DNA of 62,053 bases from Varibaculum cambriense. GTDB taxonomy: Bacteria > Actinomycetota > Actinomycetes > Actinomycetales > Actinomycetaceae. Numbering within the stretch: position 1 is the first letter of the stretch; every line of letters starts with the position of its first letter. The notes beneath the pieces were generated by a model, which had not been told where the DNA came from, ran no database searches, and was given only the letters and a program-made list of their open reading frames with translations. Below, piece by piece: positions 26,297 through 35,721 of the stretch. Made by a program: the position numbers and the translations under genes. The stretch lies in the NCBI RefSeq assembly GCF_002848005.1, contig NZ_PKHX01000011.1:1-62053 (forward strand), in the 5' to 3' direction.

Positions 26297-26444
26297 AGTG
26301 AGTTTTAGGATCTCCTATCAAAGTGAAACCCTCCTTACGGCTTATGTTGGTTGGAAATCCAAAGAGCCTATGGCTTATAGCTGTGCAAACTGTAAATGAC
26401 GTCATCAACCTACGCCTATGTGGGCAGTTCAACAGGATATTACT
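26297..26444. other. intergenic region between GH16 gene and rplM promoter
   Basis: This is the first part of a 380-base gap. It contains the perfect 8-bp palindrome tgacgtca at 26397-26404. No T-tailed hairpin is obvious after the GH16 gene, and no coding sequence is supported. Confidence 0.4.
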
Positions 26445-26473
26445 TTGACCAGGTAGTCTTGGTTCCGTAGAAT
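26445..26473 (+). promoter_or_regulatory. rplM: promoter of rplM-rpsI
   Basis: TTGACC (26445-26450), a 17-base spacer, and TAGAAT (26468-26473) form a near-consensus promoter about 200 bases before rplM. Confidence 0.8.
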
Positions 26474-26479
26474 ACTAAA

Positions 26480-26676
26480 TGTTGTGTGTCCTGGAACAAT
26501 CCAAGCACGGGTGTTCTACCTGGGCTTTGGCAAAAACGGGACGCTAGACGGAAAGAAATACGAAGTCGGGTGAAGACACTTCGGCGGCGTCCGCAACATT
26601 TTTAGGCAGTTCCTGCCATTCTGTTGTCGCGCCCTCGCAGTTCTCGCCCCCAAAGAAGAAACGAAGGCTTAAGCCC
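26480..26676 (+). ncRNA. structured 5' leader of rplM
   Basis: About 197 transcribed bases precede the GTG of rplM. Hairpins include cgaagt/acttcg at 26561-26583 and ggcag/ctgcc at 26605-26617. L13 is autoregulated through its mRNA leader in some bacteria, so a protein-binding leader is plausible. No named family is recognised. Confidence 0.4.
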
Positions 26677-27123
26677 GTGCGAACTTATAATCCGAAAGCC
26701 GGTGACACCCAGGACAAGAAATGGTATGTCATCGACGCTGAAGACGTCGTTCTCGGACGACTGGCGGCCGTCGCCGCCAAGCTGCTGCGTGGCAAGCATA
26801 AGCCGACCTACACTCCCAACGAGGATATGGGCGATCACGTCATTATCGTGAATGCCGCCAAGGTCGGACTTACCGGCAATAAACGTCAGCAGAAACGCGC
26901 CTACCGCCACTCCGGTTACCCCGGTGGCTTGAAATCTGTAACCTACGGTGACTTGCTAGCTAAGAAACCGGAAGTTGCAGTAGAAAAAGCGGTGCGCGGC
27001 ATGGTTCCCCACACTCGGTTGGGACGTGCCCAGATGAAGAAGCTGCATGTATTCGCGGGTCCTGAACACAACCACGCGGCACAGCAGCCAGAACCTTACG
27101 AAATTAAGAAAATCGCCCAGTAG
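26677..27123 (+). CDS. rplM: 50S ribosomal protein L13
   Basis: 148 residues from [23 protein letters not shown] and [20 protein letters not shown] are canonical. It is an early-assembly 23S rRNA binder and pairs in an operon with rpsI, 27 bases downstream. Its promoter lies at 26445-26473. Confidence 0.97.
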   Translation: MRTYNPKAGDTQDKKWYVIDAEDVVLGRLAAVAAKLLRGKHKPTYTPNEDMGDHVIIVNAAKVGLTGNKRQQKRAYRHSGYPGGLKSVTYGDLLAKKPEVAVEKAVRGMVPHTRLGRAQMKKLHVFAGPEHNHAAQQPEPYEIKKIAQ

Positions 27124-27150
27124 CCCTGAGCCAAGACCCTGAGGAGAATT

Positions 27151-27642
27151 GTGGCTGATACCACCGAAAACGAAGAGCTGTTGGAGGAGAATGCCCCCAG
27201 CTCTTACACCACGGAAACCCAGTCGGAGCCGACCGGCTCCGGACAGTCCGTGACCGCTCCCGGCATCGGGCTGGGACGCCGTAAAAGCGCAGTTGCGCGG
27301 GTCCGGTTGATTCCGGGCAGCGGCGAATGGAAGATTAACGGCAGAACTTTGGAAAACTATTTCCCGAACAAACTGCACCAGCAGCTAGTACGGTCTCCGT
27401 TTACCCTGCTAGATCTCGAGGGACGTTTCGACGTTGTCGCTCGAGTCTCTGGTGGCGGTACCTCCGGTCAGGCCGGAGCGGTGCGTTTGGGTGTTGCCCG
27501 CGCACTAAACGAAATCGATCGGGAAGCGAACCGTCCGGCCTTGAAGAAGGCAGGATTCTTAACCCGCGATTCGCGCGCGGTTGAGCGCAAGAAGCCCGGC
27601 CTCAAGAAGGCACGTAAGGCTTCGCAGTACTCCAAGCGCTAA
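27151..27642 (+). CDS. rpsI: 30S ribosomal protein S9
   Basis: 163 residues from GTG with gaggag upstream. The first 40 residues are an acidic Ser/Thr/Glu extension, common in actinobacteria. The core starts at [19 protein letters not shown], and the C-terminus [12 protein letters not shown] ends in the Lys-Arg that reaches the P-site tRNA. Confidence 0.97.
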   Translation: MADTTENEELLEENAPSSYTTETQSEPTGSGQSVTAPGIGLGRRKSAVARVRLIPGSGEWKINGRTLENYFPNKLHQQLVRSPFTLLDLEGRFDVVARVSGGGTSGQAGAVRLGVARALNEIDREANRPALKKAGFLTRDSRAVERKKPGLKKARKASQYSKR

Positions 27643-27659
27643 GCTTTCACGCTTATATA

Positions 27660-27703
27660 TTTTGCCCGGTAAAGGCGGTTTATTCCGTCCTTACCGGGCA
27701 AAA
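27660..27703. terminator. bidirectional terminator between rpsI and coaA
   Basis: ttttgcccggtaa pairs with ttaccgggcaaaa, with partly paired inner arms. It lies between the convergent genes rpsI (plus) and coaA (minus) and may serve both. Confidence 0.7.
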
Positions 27704-27757
27704 CTATATTGTGTGGATCAGGTCGATGAACTCTTAAGTAAAGAGTATGGCAGCTAA

Positions 27758-28762
27758 TTAGATCTTGCGAAGGTAGACGTTTTCGAGGCGATGCTGGGCA
27801 TCTTTACGCAAGATCAAAGTTGCCCGCCCCCGGGTAGGACGAATTTGTTGCTCTAGGTTGGGCAGATTTATGGAGGTCCAAATATCCAGAGCGATCTGGC
27901 GCGCCACCGAATCGGAGATGCCGGCATAAACCTGGAAATACGAACTGGGGTCGGAGAAAGCGGACTCCTTTAACGATAAGAAACGTTCCACGAACCACCG
28001 TTCAATATCTCGGGTGCGGGCATCAACATAAATCGAAAAATCAAAGAAATCGCTTACGGCCAGGGATTTATGGTCATAGAGCCCGCTGCGTCCATCGTCC
28101 TGATCCAACTGCTTTTCTAAGTTAGGCAGGTCTTGGTGACCTCGGTAGAACCAGGCGGGTTGCAGTACGTTGATGCCCTCTAGAATCAAAATATCGGGGC
28201 TGGCAACGGTCACATATTTATCCGGCACCACGTCATAGGTGACGTGCGAATATACCGGAGCTTTTACTTCTGGCTCCCCGGCTTTTACTTGGGTAACAAA
28301 ATTGAGGAGGGCGCGGCGGTTATAGGACTCGGGGAATCCTTTCCGTGCCACCAGTCCCCGTCGCTCCAACTCGGCGTTCGGGTATAAAAAACCGTCGGTA
28401 GTTACTAGCGCAACTCGCGAGGTTTCTGGCCAGCGGCTAAGTAAGTTTTGCAGGATGCGGGAAGTAGTTGATTTTCCGACCGCCACCGAACCAGCAACCC
28501 CGATAATGAAGGGGATTTTTCTCTTTCGGGGACGCCCGAAAAAATCTTGCTGATCTTGGGCGAGGGCGCGCGAATGTAAAACCCGGTAGCGCAGCAACGC
28601 GGAGAGGGGACGGTAAACCGCGTCTGCCTCCTCTAAATCAATCGGGTCACCCAAAGCAGCTAAAGAACGCAAATCGGCCTCAGTAAGCGGCATCGGGGTT
28701 TTAGCGGCGAGGGCGCGCCAAGCGTCCCGATCAAATTGTTCATAAATGGATTTAGCCGGCAT
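27758..28762 (-). CDS. coaA: pantothenate kinase, type I
   Basis: 334 residues. P-loop GVAGSVAVGKSTTSRILQ, then TTDGFLYPN and LEGINVLQP are the signatures of CoaA. It carries out the first and controlling step of coenzyme A synthesis. The length is normal. It is preceded by glmM on the same strand with a 112-base gap. Confidence 0.95.
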   Translation of the reverse strand: MPAKSIYEQFDRDAWRALAAKTPMPLTEADLRSLAALGDPIDLEEADAVYRPLSALLRYRVLHSRALAQDQQDFFGRPRKRKIPFIIGVAGSVAVGKSTTSRILQNLLSRWPETSRVALVTTDGFLYPNAELERRGLVARKGFPESYNRRALLNFVTQVKAGEPEVKAPVYSHVTYDVVPDKYVTVASPDILILEGINVLQPAWFYRGHQDLPNLEKQLDQDDGRSGLYDHKSLAVSDFFDFSIYVDARTRDIERWFVERFLSLKESAFSDPSSYFQVYAGISDSVARQIALDIWTSINLPNLEQQIRPTRGRATLILRKDAQHRLENVYLRKI

Positions 28763-28820
28763 ATCTTTTAGGCTCCGCTAGGTTGGCTCCGCTCAAAACT
28801 TACGTCGATGCGGTGTTTCC

Positions 28821-28863
28821 TGCCTCCCGCCAGCGCCCCCAGGGAAAGCCCTGGCGAGAGGCA
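28821..28863. other. imperfect hairpin between glmM and coaA
   Basis: tgcctc pairs with gaggca and cgccag with ctggcg in a two-part stem. There is no T-run on the minus strand, so it may be a weak terminator of glmM, a processing site, or nothing. Confidence 0.3.
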
Positions 28864-28874
28864 GAACATAAAAC

Positions 28875-30215
28875 TTACAAAGACAGGCACTCTTTTACAA
28901 CCCCAGCTAGGTGTTCACAAACCGCATCGGCTTGTTCTTGAGTGGCGGCCTCTACCATTACCCGCACCAGCGGTTCGGTTCCCGAGGCGCGCAGCACTAC
29001 CCGCCCAGTATCTCCGAGCTCTTCCTCGGCCTTAGCGATTTCTGCCCGCAATCCGGCATCATCGGTACGAGTCTTGTCCACGTTCGGCACGTTAATCAAG
29101 GTTTGCGGTAAGCGTTTTACGAACTCGCAAATCTTTTCCAGGGGTTGACCAGCATCTTTGACCGCCCGGGCGATACAGAGCGCGGTCAGGATCCCGTCCC
29201 CAGTGGTGGCGTGGTTGCCGTTAATTACGTGACCAGACTGTTCCCCGCCGAGCACGAATCCTTGTTCGCGCATTTTCTCGAGGACGTAGCGGTCACCCAC
29301 CGCGGTCTGGACGGTGTTGATCCCTTTTTCTTTCATCGCCAAAATTAGACCCAGGTTCGACATAATCGTGATCACCAGGGTGTTTCCTGCCAGTTCGCCT
29401 TTTTCCTTGAAATAGGCGGCCAGCATTCCCATGATTTTGTCGCCGTCTACCAGGTTGCCTTGGGAGTCAACTGCCAGACAACGATCCGCGTCCCCATCGA
29501 AAGCCACTCCGAAGTCGCAGCCGGCAGCCACTACTTGGCTCTGTAACTGTTCCGGGTGGGTGGAACCGCAATTGTCGTTAATGTTGCGTCCATCGGGGGA
29601 GGCATTGATTACCACCGTGTCGATCCCGGCCTCCTGTAGCGCCTCCGGCCCCAGCTCGGAAGCCGCGCCATTAGCGCAGTCAACCGCTACTCGCAGTCCA
29701 GAAAGATCTCCGACTGCCCGTACCAGGTGTTTAACATAAAGTTTTTCGGCGCTTTCGCGTTCTTCTTCAATTTCGCCTACCCCTTCACCGATGGGACGGT
29801 CAGTTTCATCCCCTAGAAGTTGCTCGATCTGATCCTCAATTGCGTCGGGGAGTTTATAGCCACCGCGGGCAAAGAACTTGATCCCGTTATCGGGCATGGG
29901 ATTGTGGGAGGCAGAAATCATTACCCCCAGGTCAACATCAGCCTTGGCGGTCAGATAGGCGACGCAAGGGGTGGTGACGACCCCGATGCGGTTGACGTCT
30001 ACGCCCTCGGAGGCTAGTCCTGCCGAGATCGCGTGATCCAGGAAATCGCCGGATATGCGGGTATCGCGTCCGACGATTGCCCGCAGTTTGCGTCCTTTCG
30101 GTGCATCTTTACGCACCTGTTTAGCGGCGGCTCGTCCTAGTTCCAAAGCCAATTCCGGGGTTAATTCTTTATTCGCTAGGCCGCGCACTCCGTCGGTCCC
30201 AAAAAGTCTGCCCAT
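28875..30215 (-). CDS. glmM: phosphoglucosamine mutase
   Basis: 446 residues. The active-site loop GVMISASHNPMPDNGIKF carries the phosphorylated Ser (about 101). DGDADRCLAVD is the metal-binding loop and GGEQSGHVI the sugar loop, with RASGTEPLVRVMVEA at the phosphate-binding end. It converts glucosamine-6-P to glucosamine-1-P for peptidoglycan. It is divergent from glmS, the preceding enzyme in the same pathway, across 159 bases. Confidence 0.96.
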   Translation of the reverse strand: MGRLFGTDGVRGLANKELTPELALELGRAAAKQVRKDAPKGRKLRAIVGRDTRISGDFLDHAISAGLASEGVDVNRIGVVTTPCVAYLTAKADVDLGVMISASHNPMPDNGIKFFARGGYKLPDAIEDQIEQLLGDETDRPIGEGVGEIEEERESAEKLYVKHLVRAVGDLSGLRVAVDCANGAASELGPEALQEAGIDTVVINASPDGRNINDNCGSTHPEQLQSQVVAAGCDFGVAFDGDADRCLAVDSQGNLVDGDKIMGMLAAYFKEKGELAGNTLVITIMSNLGLILAMKEKGINTVQTAVGDRYVLEKMREQGFVLGGEQSGHVINGNHATTGDGILTALCIARAVKDAGQPLEKICEFVKRLPQTLINVPNVDKTRTDDAGLRAEIAKAEEELGDTGRVVLRASGTEPLVRVMVEAATQEQADAVCEHLAGVVKECLSL

Positions 30216-30374
30216 TTTACCTGTCTTTCAACTAGCAGAATCTGACTTTCTCAGCCTACCGCACCAAGCCGGCTTAGTTTTTCCCTTGCGATAACTTGCC
30301 GGTAATATTTCCCATTTACGCTGCTTAGGCGCGCGAGATAGCAATGCGGCGAAACTCGTGAAAAAATCTATCTC

Positions 30375-32339
30375 ATGTGTGGAATCTTAGGAATGGTAGG
30401 ACTAGCGCCTACTAAAGATGCAGAAGAAGTGATTATGGGGGGTCTGGCTCGCCTGGAGTATCGCGGTTATGACTCCGCGGGGATTGGGCTGTCTACCTCT
30501 GGCGGAATCGAGATCCGCAAAAAGAGCGGAAAGCTCGCGAATTTGCGGGCAGATTTGCAGGAGCATCCCCTGCCGGAGGCGATCGCGGGGATAGGACACA
30601 CCCGCTGGGCCACTCATGGGGGTCCAACCGATATTAACGCTCATCCGCATGCTTCTTCCGATGGGCAACTCGCGGTAGTACATAACGGCATTATCGAGAA
30701 TGCCGATAACTTGCGCCGCGTCCTCGAAAATCAGGGCTTTAGTTTCGTTTCTGAAACCGACACCGAAGTAATCGCGAACCTGCTGGCAGCGTCCTATTTA
30801 GCTGACGAGGGCGCAGACACCACCCTGGGGGAGGGCGGAGCCGAGGTGCCTGCTCCGGTGCTGGATAAAGCCCAAGTTTCCCCTAAGATCGCTAACGGGG
30901 CGCACTTGGCGGCGGCGCGGCTATCAAGGGCACTACTGAAGACTATGGCGCAGTTGAAAGGGACTTTCACCATTTTGGCTATCCACCGGGATGCCCCCGG
31001 CATCGTGGTAGCTGCGCGGCGCTCCTCGCCGCTGGTTATCGGGGTAGGCAAAGATTGCAACTATCTCGGTTCCGATGTTCTAGCTTTTGCCGATCACACC
31101 AAAGACTGCCTGGAGATTGGGCAAGATGAACTGGTGATGGTGACCGCCCAGCAGGTAAAGGTCGCCGACAGTGAAGGTCAAGAGGTCACTCCCAAGCAGT
31201 TCACCGTGGATTTTTCAGTTGACCGCACCTCTAAGGGCGGGTGGGGGACTTTCATGGAAAAAGAAATCCATGAACAACCTGCCGCGGTGACTGCCACCTT
31301 GCAAGACCGGACTGATGCGCAGGGCTACCTCACCCTAGACGAGCTGCGCATCAGCCAGGATGTATTGCGGCAAGTAAACAAAATGGTGATTATTGCGTGC
31401 GGTACTTCCGCCTATGCCGGGCAGATTGCGCGCTACGCGATTGAGCATTGGTGCCGGATCCCGGTAGAAGTAGAGCTGGCCAGCGAGTTCCGTTACCGCG
31501 ATCCGGTAGTTGATCAGCGCACCTTGGTGGTGGCGATCAGCCAGTCCGGGGAAACTATGGACACCATTATGGCGGTGCGGCACGCGCGCGAACAGGGTGC
31601 GAAGGTACTGGCGATTGTGAATACGCCCGGCTCGACGATTCCTCGTGAATCCGATGCGGTGCTACTCACCCATGCCGGCCCCGAAATCGCAGTCGCCTCC
31701 ACTAAAGCATTTACTGCTCAAATCACTGCCTGCTACCTGTTGGGGCTATATTTAGCGCAGGTGCGCGGAAATAAGTTCATTGATGAAATTGCGGATTACC
31801 TGGAGAAACTGGCGGCAGTTCCCCACAAGATGCAAACTCTGCTCAATGAAATGGAGCCGGTAGTCGAGGTCGCTAAACGCTACGGCGAAGATCTAAAATC
31901 CACGATTTTCTTGGGTCGGCATGTGGGCTATCCGGTAGCGATGGAAGGGGCGCTAAAGCTCAAAGAAATCGCCTATGTGCATGCGGAAGGTTTCGCCGCC
32001 GGAGAGCTCAAACACGGCCCCATCGCCCTAATCGAGCCGGGACAGTTCGTGTTTATCGTGGTGCCTACCCCGCGCCGTCCCGAGCTGCACCAAAAGGTTA
32101 TTTCCAATCTCCAGGAGGTGCGCGCTCGCGGGGCTATTACCCTGGTAGTCGCGGAAGAAGGCGACGATAAAGTCGATAAATATGCTGATCATATTTTCCG
32201 GGTCCCCCGCACCCCTACCCTCTATATGCCCTTGTTGACGGTGATCCCGTTGCAGGTATTTGCCTGTGAGGTTGCTAAGAGCAAGGGGTATGACGTGGAT
32301 CAGCCGCGTAACCTGGCCAAATCGGTGACCGTGGAGTAG
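30375..32339 (+). CDS. glmS: glutamine--fructose-6-phosphate aminotransferase
   Basis: 654 residues. Cys2 (MCGILGMVG) is the glutaminase nucleophile, with GHTRWATHG and HNGIIENADNLR in the N-terminal Ntn domain (about 1-250). Two SIS domains follow, with ISQSGETMDTIMAVRHA and ESDAVLLTHAGPEIAVAST. The C-terminus PRNLAKSVTVE is invariant. It makes glucosamine-6-P for the cell wall. A segment at about 150-180 (GADTTLGEGGAEVPAPVLDK) is longer than in many homologues. No glmS ribozyme is evident upstream. Confidence 0.96.
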   Translation: MCGILGMVGLAPTKDAEEVIMGGLARLEYRGYDSAGIGLSTSGGIEIRKKSGKLANLRADLQEHPLPEAIAGIGHTRWATHGGPTDINAHPHASSDGQLAVVHNGIIENADNLRRVLENQGFSFVSETDTEVIANLLAASYLADEGADTTLGEGGAEVPAPVLDKAQVSPKIANGAHLAAARLSRALLKTMAQLKGTFTILAIHRDAPGIVVAARRSSPLVIGVGKDCNYLGSDVLAFADHTKDCLEIGQDELVMVTAQQVKVADSEGQEVTPKQFTVDFSVDRTSKGGWGTFMEKEIHEQPAAVTATLQDRTDAQGYLTLDELRISQDVLRQVNKMVIIACGTSAYAGQIARYAIEHWCRIPVEVELASEFRYRDPVVDQRTLVVAISQSGETMDTIMAVRHAREQGAKVLAIVNTPGSTIPRESDAVLLTHAGPEIAVASTKAFTAQITACYLLGLYLAQVRGNKFIDEIADYLEKLAAVPHKMQTLLNEMEPVVEVAKRYGEDLKSTIFLGRHVGYPVAMEGALKLKEIAYVHAEGFAAGELKHGPIALIEPGQFVFIVVPTPRRPELHQKVISNLQEVRARGAITLVVAEEGDDKVDKYADHIFRVPRTPTLYMPLLTVIPLQVFACEVAKSKGYDVDQPRNLAKSVTVE

Positions 32340-32363
32340 ACAACAGGAGGGAAAACTGGCGGC

Positions 32364-33986
32364 ATGATTGAGGCATTCGAGAAACAGACAGTTAGGCAAG
32401 CTGAAGCCAAAGTAGTAGCCGAGCATCCGCAAGGCTCACTGATGAAAAAGGCGGCTGGCGAAGTCAGCGACACTACTGTCGAGTTTCTGCTTGCCCGGGG
32501 TGCCAAAGTTGAGGAAACTCGGATTTTGGGTTTAGTTGGCGGGGGCTATAACGGTGGCGACTGCCTATATGCCCTGTCCTATCTGGCGAAACTAGGCTAT
32601 TCCTGTCTCGCGTTATTGCTGTCAGACAAGCCGCATGAAAAGGCGCTGGCGGCGGCAGAAAAAGCGGAAGTAACCATCGAGCGGGTGGATTTAGCGGGCA
32701 GCGCCCGCCAGATTGCGCGCCTGGCTTCCCGCCGCGCCCGCGCTGCCGGGGTGTGGATTGATGGCCTAGTCGGAACCGGAGTAAACGGCAAGCTACGGGA
32801 GCCATTAGCGCAGGTAGCAATAGAATTAAATCGGCTCTATGAATCCCGGAACTCAAAAGTCCTGCGGGTGGCGATAGATATTCCCTCCGGGATTTTCACC
32901 GATGACGGACGCCTACCCGGTTCCTTCTTGGGGGCGGACGTTACCGTAACTATGGGGGGACGCAAATCCTCCTCCTTGCTGCCCCCTGCCGCCTATCAAT
33001 TTGGGCAGGTGCGCCTGGTAGATCTGGGTTTGCAAATGAAAAAGCCGCGCCTAGCCCGTCTGGAGGCAGCGGATGTTGGCAGTCTGTGGCCGGTACCTGG
33101 CCCGGAAGACCATAAATATACTCGCGGGGTAGTGCAGGTAGTCGCCGGTTCCTCCTCCTTTCCGCTAACCGGGGTGATGTGTGTAGAGGGTGCCGGTAGA
33201 GCCGGTGCCGGCATGGTGCGCTATGTGGGGCCCGAGGACGCGGCTTTCGCGATTCTTTCCCGTTTCCCGGAAGCAGTTTCCGGTGCCGGAAAACATCAAT
33301 GCCTGCTGGTAGGACCAGGTATTGACCTCAAAGATAACTCCCGGGTACGCGAAGCAGTTAACCAGGCAGTGCAAGCTGCTACCAGCGGGATTCCTCTGGT
33401 ATTGGACGCGGGTGCCATCGACCTCTATCCCCAAATCATCTCCCAGATTCCGGGCGGAACCCTCAGCCATCGGGCAGTACTTACTCCCCACGCAGGCGAG
33501 GCGGCGCGCCTACTTTCTACGCTAGGAGCCGGGGGAGGACGCGGCGGGGTAACCCGAGCAGAAGTGGAGGCCTCCCCCGCGGCTTGGGGACAATATTTAG
33601 CGGATAAAACTGGCGCCACGGTGCTGCTAAAAGGGGCAGTAACTCTAGTTGTCAGCCCCGAAGAAACTATGTTTAGCCAGGCCGGAGCCCCTTTCTGGAC
33701 AGGCACTGCCGGTTCGGGGGATGTACTCGCGGGAATAACCGCGGCAGCGTTAGCCCAATATCAGGCACGGGCAGAGCAATCGGGATACCAGTTGTCTACC
33801 TCCCAAATGTCAGCGGCGGTTGCCTCTGCCGCCTGGGTACATGCCATGGCGGCTCGGAAAGCGGCGGGACTGCCATTTTCTTGTTCCCAACCCGACAGCG
33901 TAAATAACCTGGGAGCGCCAGTGGTAGCTACCGATATTGCCCGCCAGGTTCCCCGGGCTATCGCCTATGCTTTGGAACAATCATAG
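32364..33986 (+). CDS. nnr: bifunctional NAD(P)H-hydrate repair enzyme
   Basis: 540 residues, a fusion of two repair activities. The N-terminal YjeF epimerase part (about 1-215) has GGGYNGGDCLYALSYLA and DGLVGTGVNG. The C-terminal dehydratase part (about 230-540) has the ribokinase-like HKYTRGVVQVVAGS, LTPHAGEAARLL, and GTAGSGDVLAGI. It restores damaged NADH/NADPH hydrates. It sits between glmS and alr, a common actinobacterial order. Confidence 0.92.
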   Translation: MIEAFEKQTVRQAEAKVVAEHPQGSLMKKAAGEVSDTTVEFLLARGAKVEETRILGLVGGGYNGGDCLYALSYLAKLGYSCLALLLSDKPHEKALAAAEKAEVTIERVDLAGSARQIARLASRRARAAGVWIDGLVGTGVNGKLREPLAQVAIELNRLYESRNSKVLRVAIDIPSGIFTDDGRLPGSFLGADVTVTMGGRKSSSLLPPAAYQFGQVRLVDLGLQMKKPRLARLEAADVGSLWPVPGPEDHKYTRGVVQVVAGSSSFPLTGVMCVEGAGRAGAGMVRYVGPEDAAFAILSRFPEAVSGAGKHQCLLVGPGIDLKDNSRVREAVNQAVQAATSGIPLVLDAGAIDLYPQIISQIPGGTLSHRAVLTPHAGEAARLLSTLGAGGGRGGVTRAEVEASPAAWGQYLADKTGATVLLKGAVTLVVSPEETMFSQAGAPFWTGTAGSGDVLAGITAAALAQYQARAEQSGYQLSTSQMSAAVASAAWVHAMAARKAAGLPFSCSQPDSVNNLGAPVVATDIARQVPRAIAYALEQS

Positions 33987-33998
33987 AGCGGTATAGTC

Positions 33999-35162
33999 AT
34001 GGTCATGAATACTGATTTTCCGGCGCGCGCGATTATCGACTTATCAGCACTGGAAAGAAACCTGCAGCAGCTGCGAAAATATGACTCAAATGTCCAGGCG
34101 ATGGCGATTGTAAAGGCCAATGCCTATGGGCATGGAGGCGCCCAGATTGCTCGCGCCGCCCTCCATTCCGGAGTGAAATGGTTTGGGGTAGCGCAAATGG
34201 CGGAAGCTAGGCAACTGCGAGAGGCGCTAAAAGATTTTCCAGAAGCCCGTATTTTCACTTGGATTTTCAGCCCTGACGCGGATCTGGAAGCCGCGGTTGA
34301 AGCCGAGCTGGATATAGCGGTATCTAATCCTGAAACCCTACTGCGCGTGGCCAGTGCCGCCCGGGCTGCGGGTAAGAAAGCTCGAATTCACCTGGCGGTG
34401 GATACCGGGATGGGACGCGAAGGGGCACTGCCTGAAAACCTGGCTCCTTTGCTGTCGGCGGCGGAGCTCGCCAGTGAAGATGGCGCCGTGGCGGTTAGCG
34501 GTATCTGGTCGCATTTGGCGCGCGGAGATGAAGCCGGCGCTGGGGAACAGGCGACTGGGCGGCAACTTAGCTACTTCCAACAGGCGTGTACAGCCGCTGA
34601 AAAACGCGGATTTACGGGGCTGGTTCGCCACCTCTCGGCTTCTTCGGGACTGCTGTGGCATCCGCAGGCGCACTTCGATCTGGCGCGCTATGGGATCGCC
34701 ATGTATGGCCTGACTCCGAATCCGGCGCGTGCCACTACCGCCAGCTTGTCTCTCACCCCGATTATGCGCGTCGAAGCCGATTTGATCAGCGTAAAGAAAC
34801 TGTCTGCCGGGCATCCGGTTTCCTATGGGGGCACCTGGGTGGCGCCCCGCGATACCTATATCGGGATTGTGCCGCTGGGGTATGCGGACGGGATTGACCG
34901 TCATGCCTCCGGAAAAATCTGGGTGGCTGACAATGGACAGAAATATCCGCAGGTAGGGCGGATCTGCATGGATCAGTTCATGGTGGATTTAGGCTGCGGT
35001 GAGGACGGAAAACCGCCACTGGCACCCGGCGCGACGGTGCGGGTGTGGGGAGATGGCTCCCAAGGGGAACCCACCGCCGATGATTGGGCGAAGGCCGCTG
35101 AAACCATAAACTATACGATTGTTACCGACCTTAATCCGCGGGTGCCACGGGTCTATATTTAG
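33999..35162 (+). CDS. alr: alanine racemase
   Basis: 387 residues. PLP-binding Lys is in MAIVKANAYGHG (about residue 38). The catalytic Tyr lies in VSYGGTWVAPRDTYIGIVPL followed by GYADG. GRICMDQFMVDLG is the substrate-side loop. It supplies D-alanine for peptidoglycan. Start at 33999; an ATG two codons later (34005) is equally possible, as the ribosome binding site is weak. Confidence 0.95.
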   Translation: MVMNTDFPARAIIDLSALERNLQQLRKYDSNVQAMAIVKANAYGHGGAQIARAALHSGVKWFGVAQMAEARQLREALKDFPEARIFTWIFSPDADLEAAVEAELDIAVSNPETLLRVASAARAAGKKARIHLAVDTGMGREGALPENLAPLLSAAELASEDGAVAVSGIWSHLARGDEAGAGEQATGRQLSYFQQACTAAEKRGFTGLVRHLSASSGLLWHPQAHFDLARYGIAMYGLTPNPARATTASLSLTPIMRVEADLISVKKLSAGHPVSYGGTWVAPRDTYIGIVPLGYADGIDRHASGKIWVADNGQKYPQVGRICMDQFMVDLGCGEDGKPPLAPGATVRVWGDGSQGEPTADDWAKAAETINYTIVTDLNPRVPRVYI

Positions 35163-35170
35163 GAGGCAAA

Positions 35171-35713
35171 ATGTCCTTTACTATTACCGTTAACTCTGCC
35201 GAGCAGACGCGCGCAGTCGGCCAGGTGCTGGCCGCCCAGCTGTGTCCCGGGGATTTAGTGATGCTTTCCGGGGGGCTAGGAGCCGGAAAAACTACTTTTA
35301 CTCAGGGGATAGGTTCCGGACTGCAGGTAAAAGGGAGGGTATCTTCCCCTACTTTTATTGTTGCCCGGGTGCACCCGTCGCTGGTGGGAGGGCCGGATCT
35401 GATTCATGCTGACGCTTACCGGATCAAAGATCTAACCGATCTAGAAACTCTCGATTTGGACTCCACCCTAGAGGAGGCGATCACCGTCATCGAATGGGGC
35501 GAGGGGAAAACCGAGCAGCTGTCGGCCGATCGCCTGGAGATTGAGATTCACCGGGAACATGGAGGGGTCGCCACCAGCAGTGATGGGGTAGTGGATTTGG
35601 CGGAAATGGATGATGGGAAACGAACGATCACTATCCGCCCGCTGGGGAAGCGATGGGACGCAACTGACTGGAAATCGCTGTTTTCCGCGTTTGAGGACGG
35701 ACAAGAAAAGTAG
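35171..35713 (+). CDS. tsaE: tRNA threonylcarbamoyladenosine biosynthesis ATPase TsaE
   Basis: 180 residues. Walker A is GGLGAGKTTFTQGIG, with SSPTFIVARVH and HADAYRIKDL. It powers the TsaB-TsaD complex in making t6A at position 37 of ANN-decoding tRNAs. A strong taggagg site precedes it. tsaB follows after 8 bases. Confidence 0.94.
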   Translation: MSFTITVNSAEQTRAVGQVLAAQLCPGDLVMLSGGLGAGKTTFTQGIGSGLQVKGRVSSPTFIVARVHPSLVGGPDLIHADAYRIKDLTDLETLDLDSTLEEAITVIEWGEGKTEQLSADRLEIEIHREHGGVATSSDGVVDLAEMDDGKRTITIRPLGKRWDATDWKSLFSAFEDGQEK

Positions 35714-35721
35714 GTAATAAT

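Noticed and set aside
26397..26404. tgacgtca palindrome as an operator
   Set aside because: An 8-bp palindrome alone is too short to support a site, and it is not placed at a promoter.
30216..30374. glmS ribozyme in the glmM-glmS gap
   Set aside because: The gap is short, between divergent genes, and no ribozyme core was recognised.
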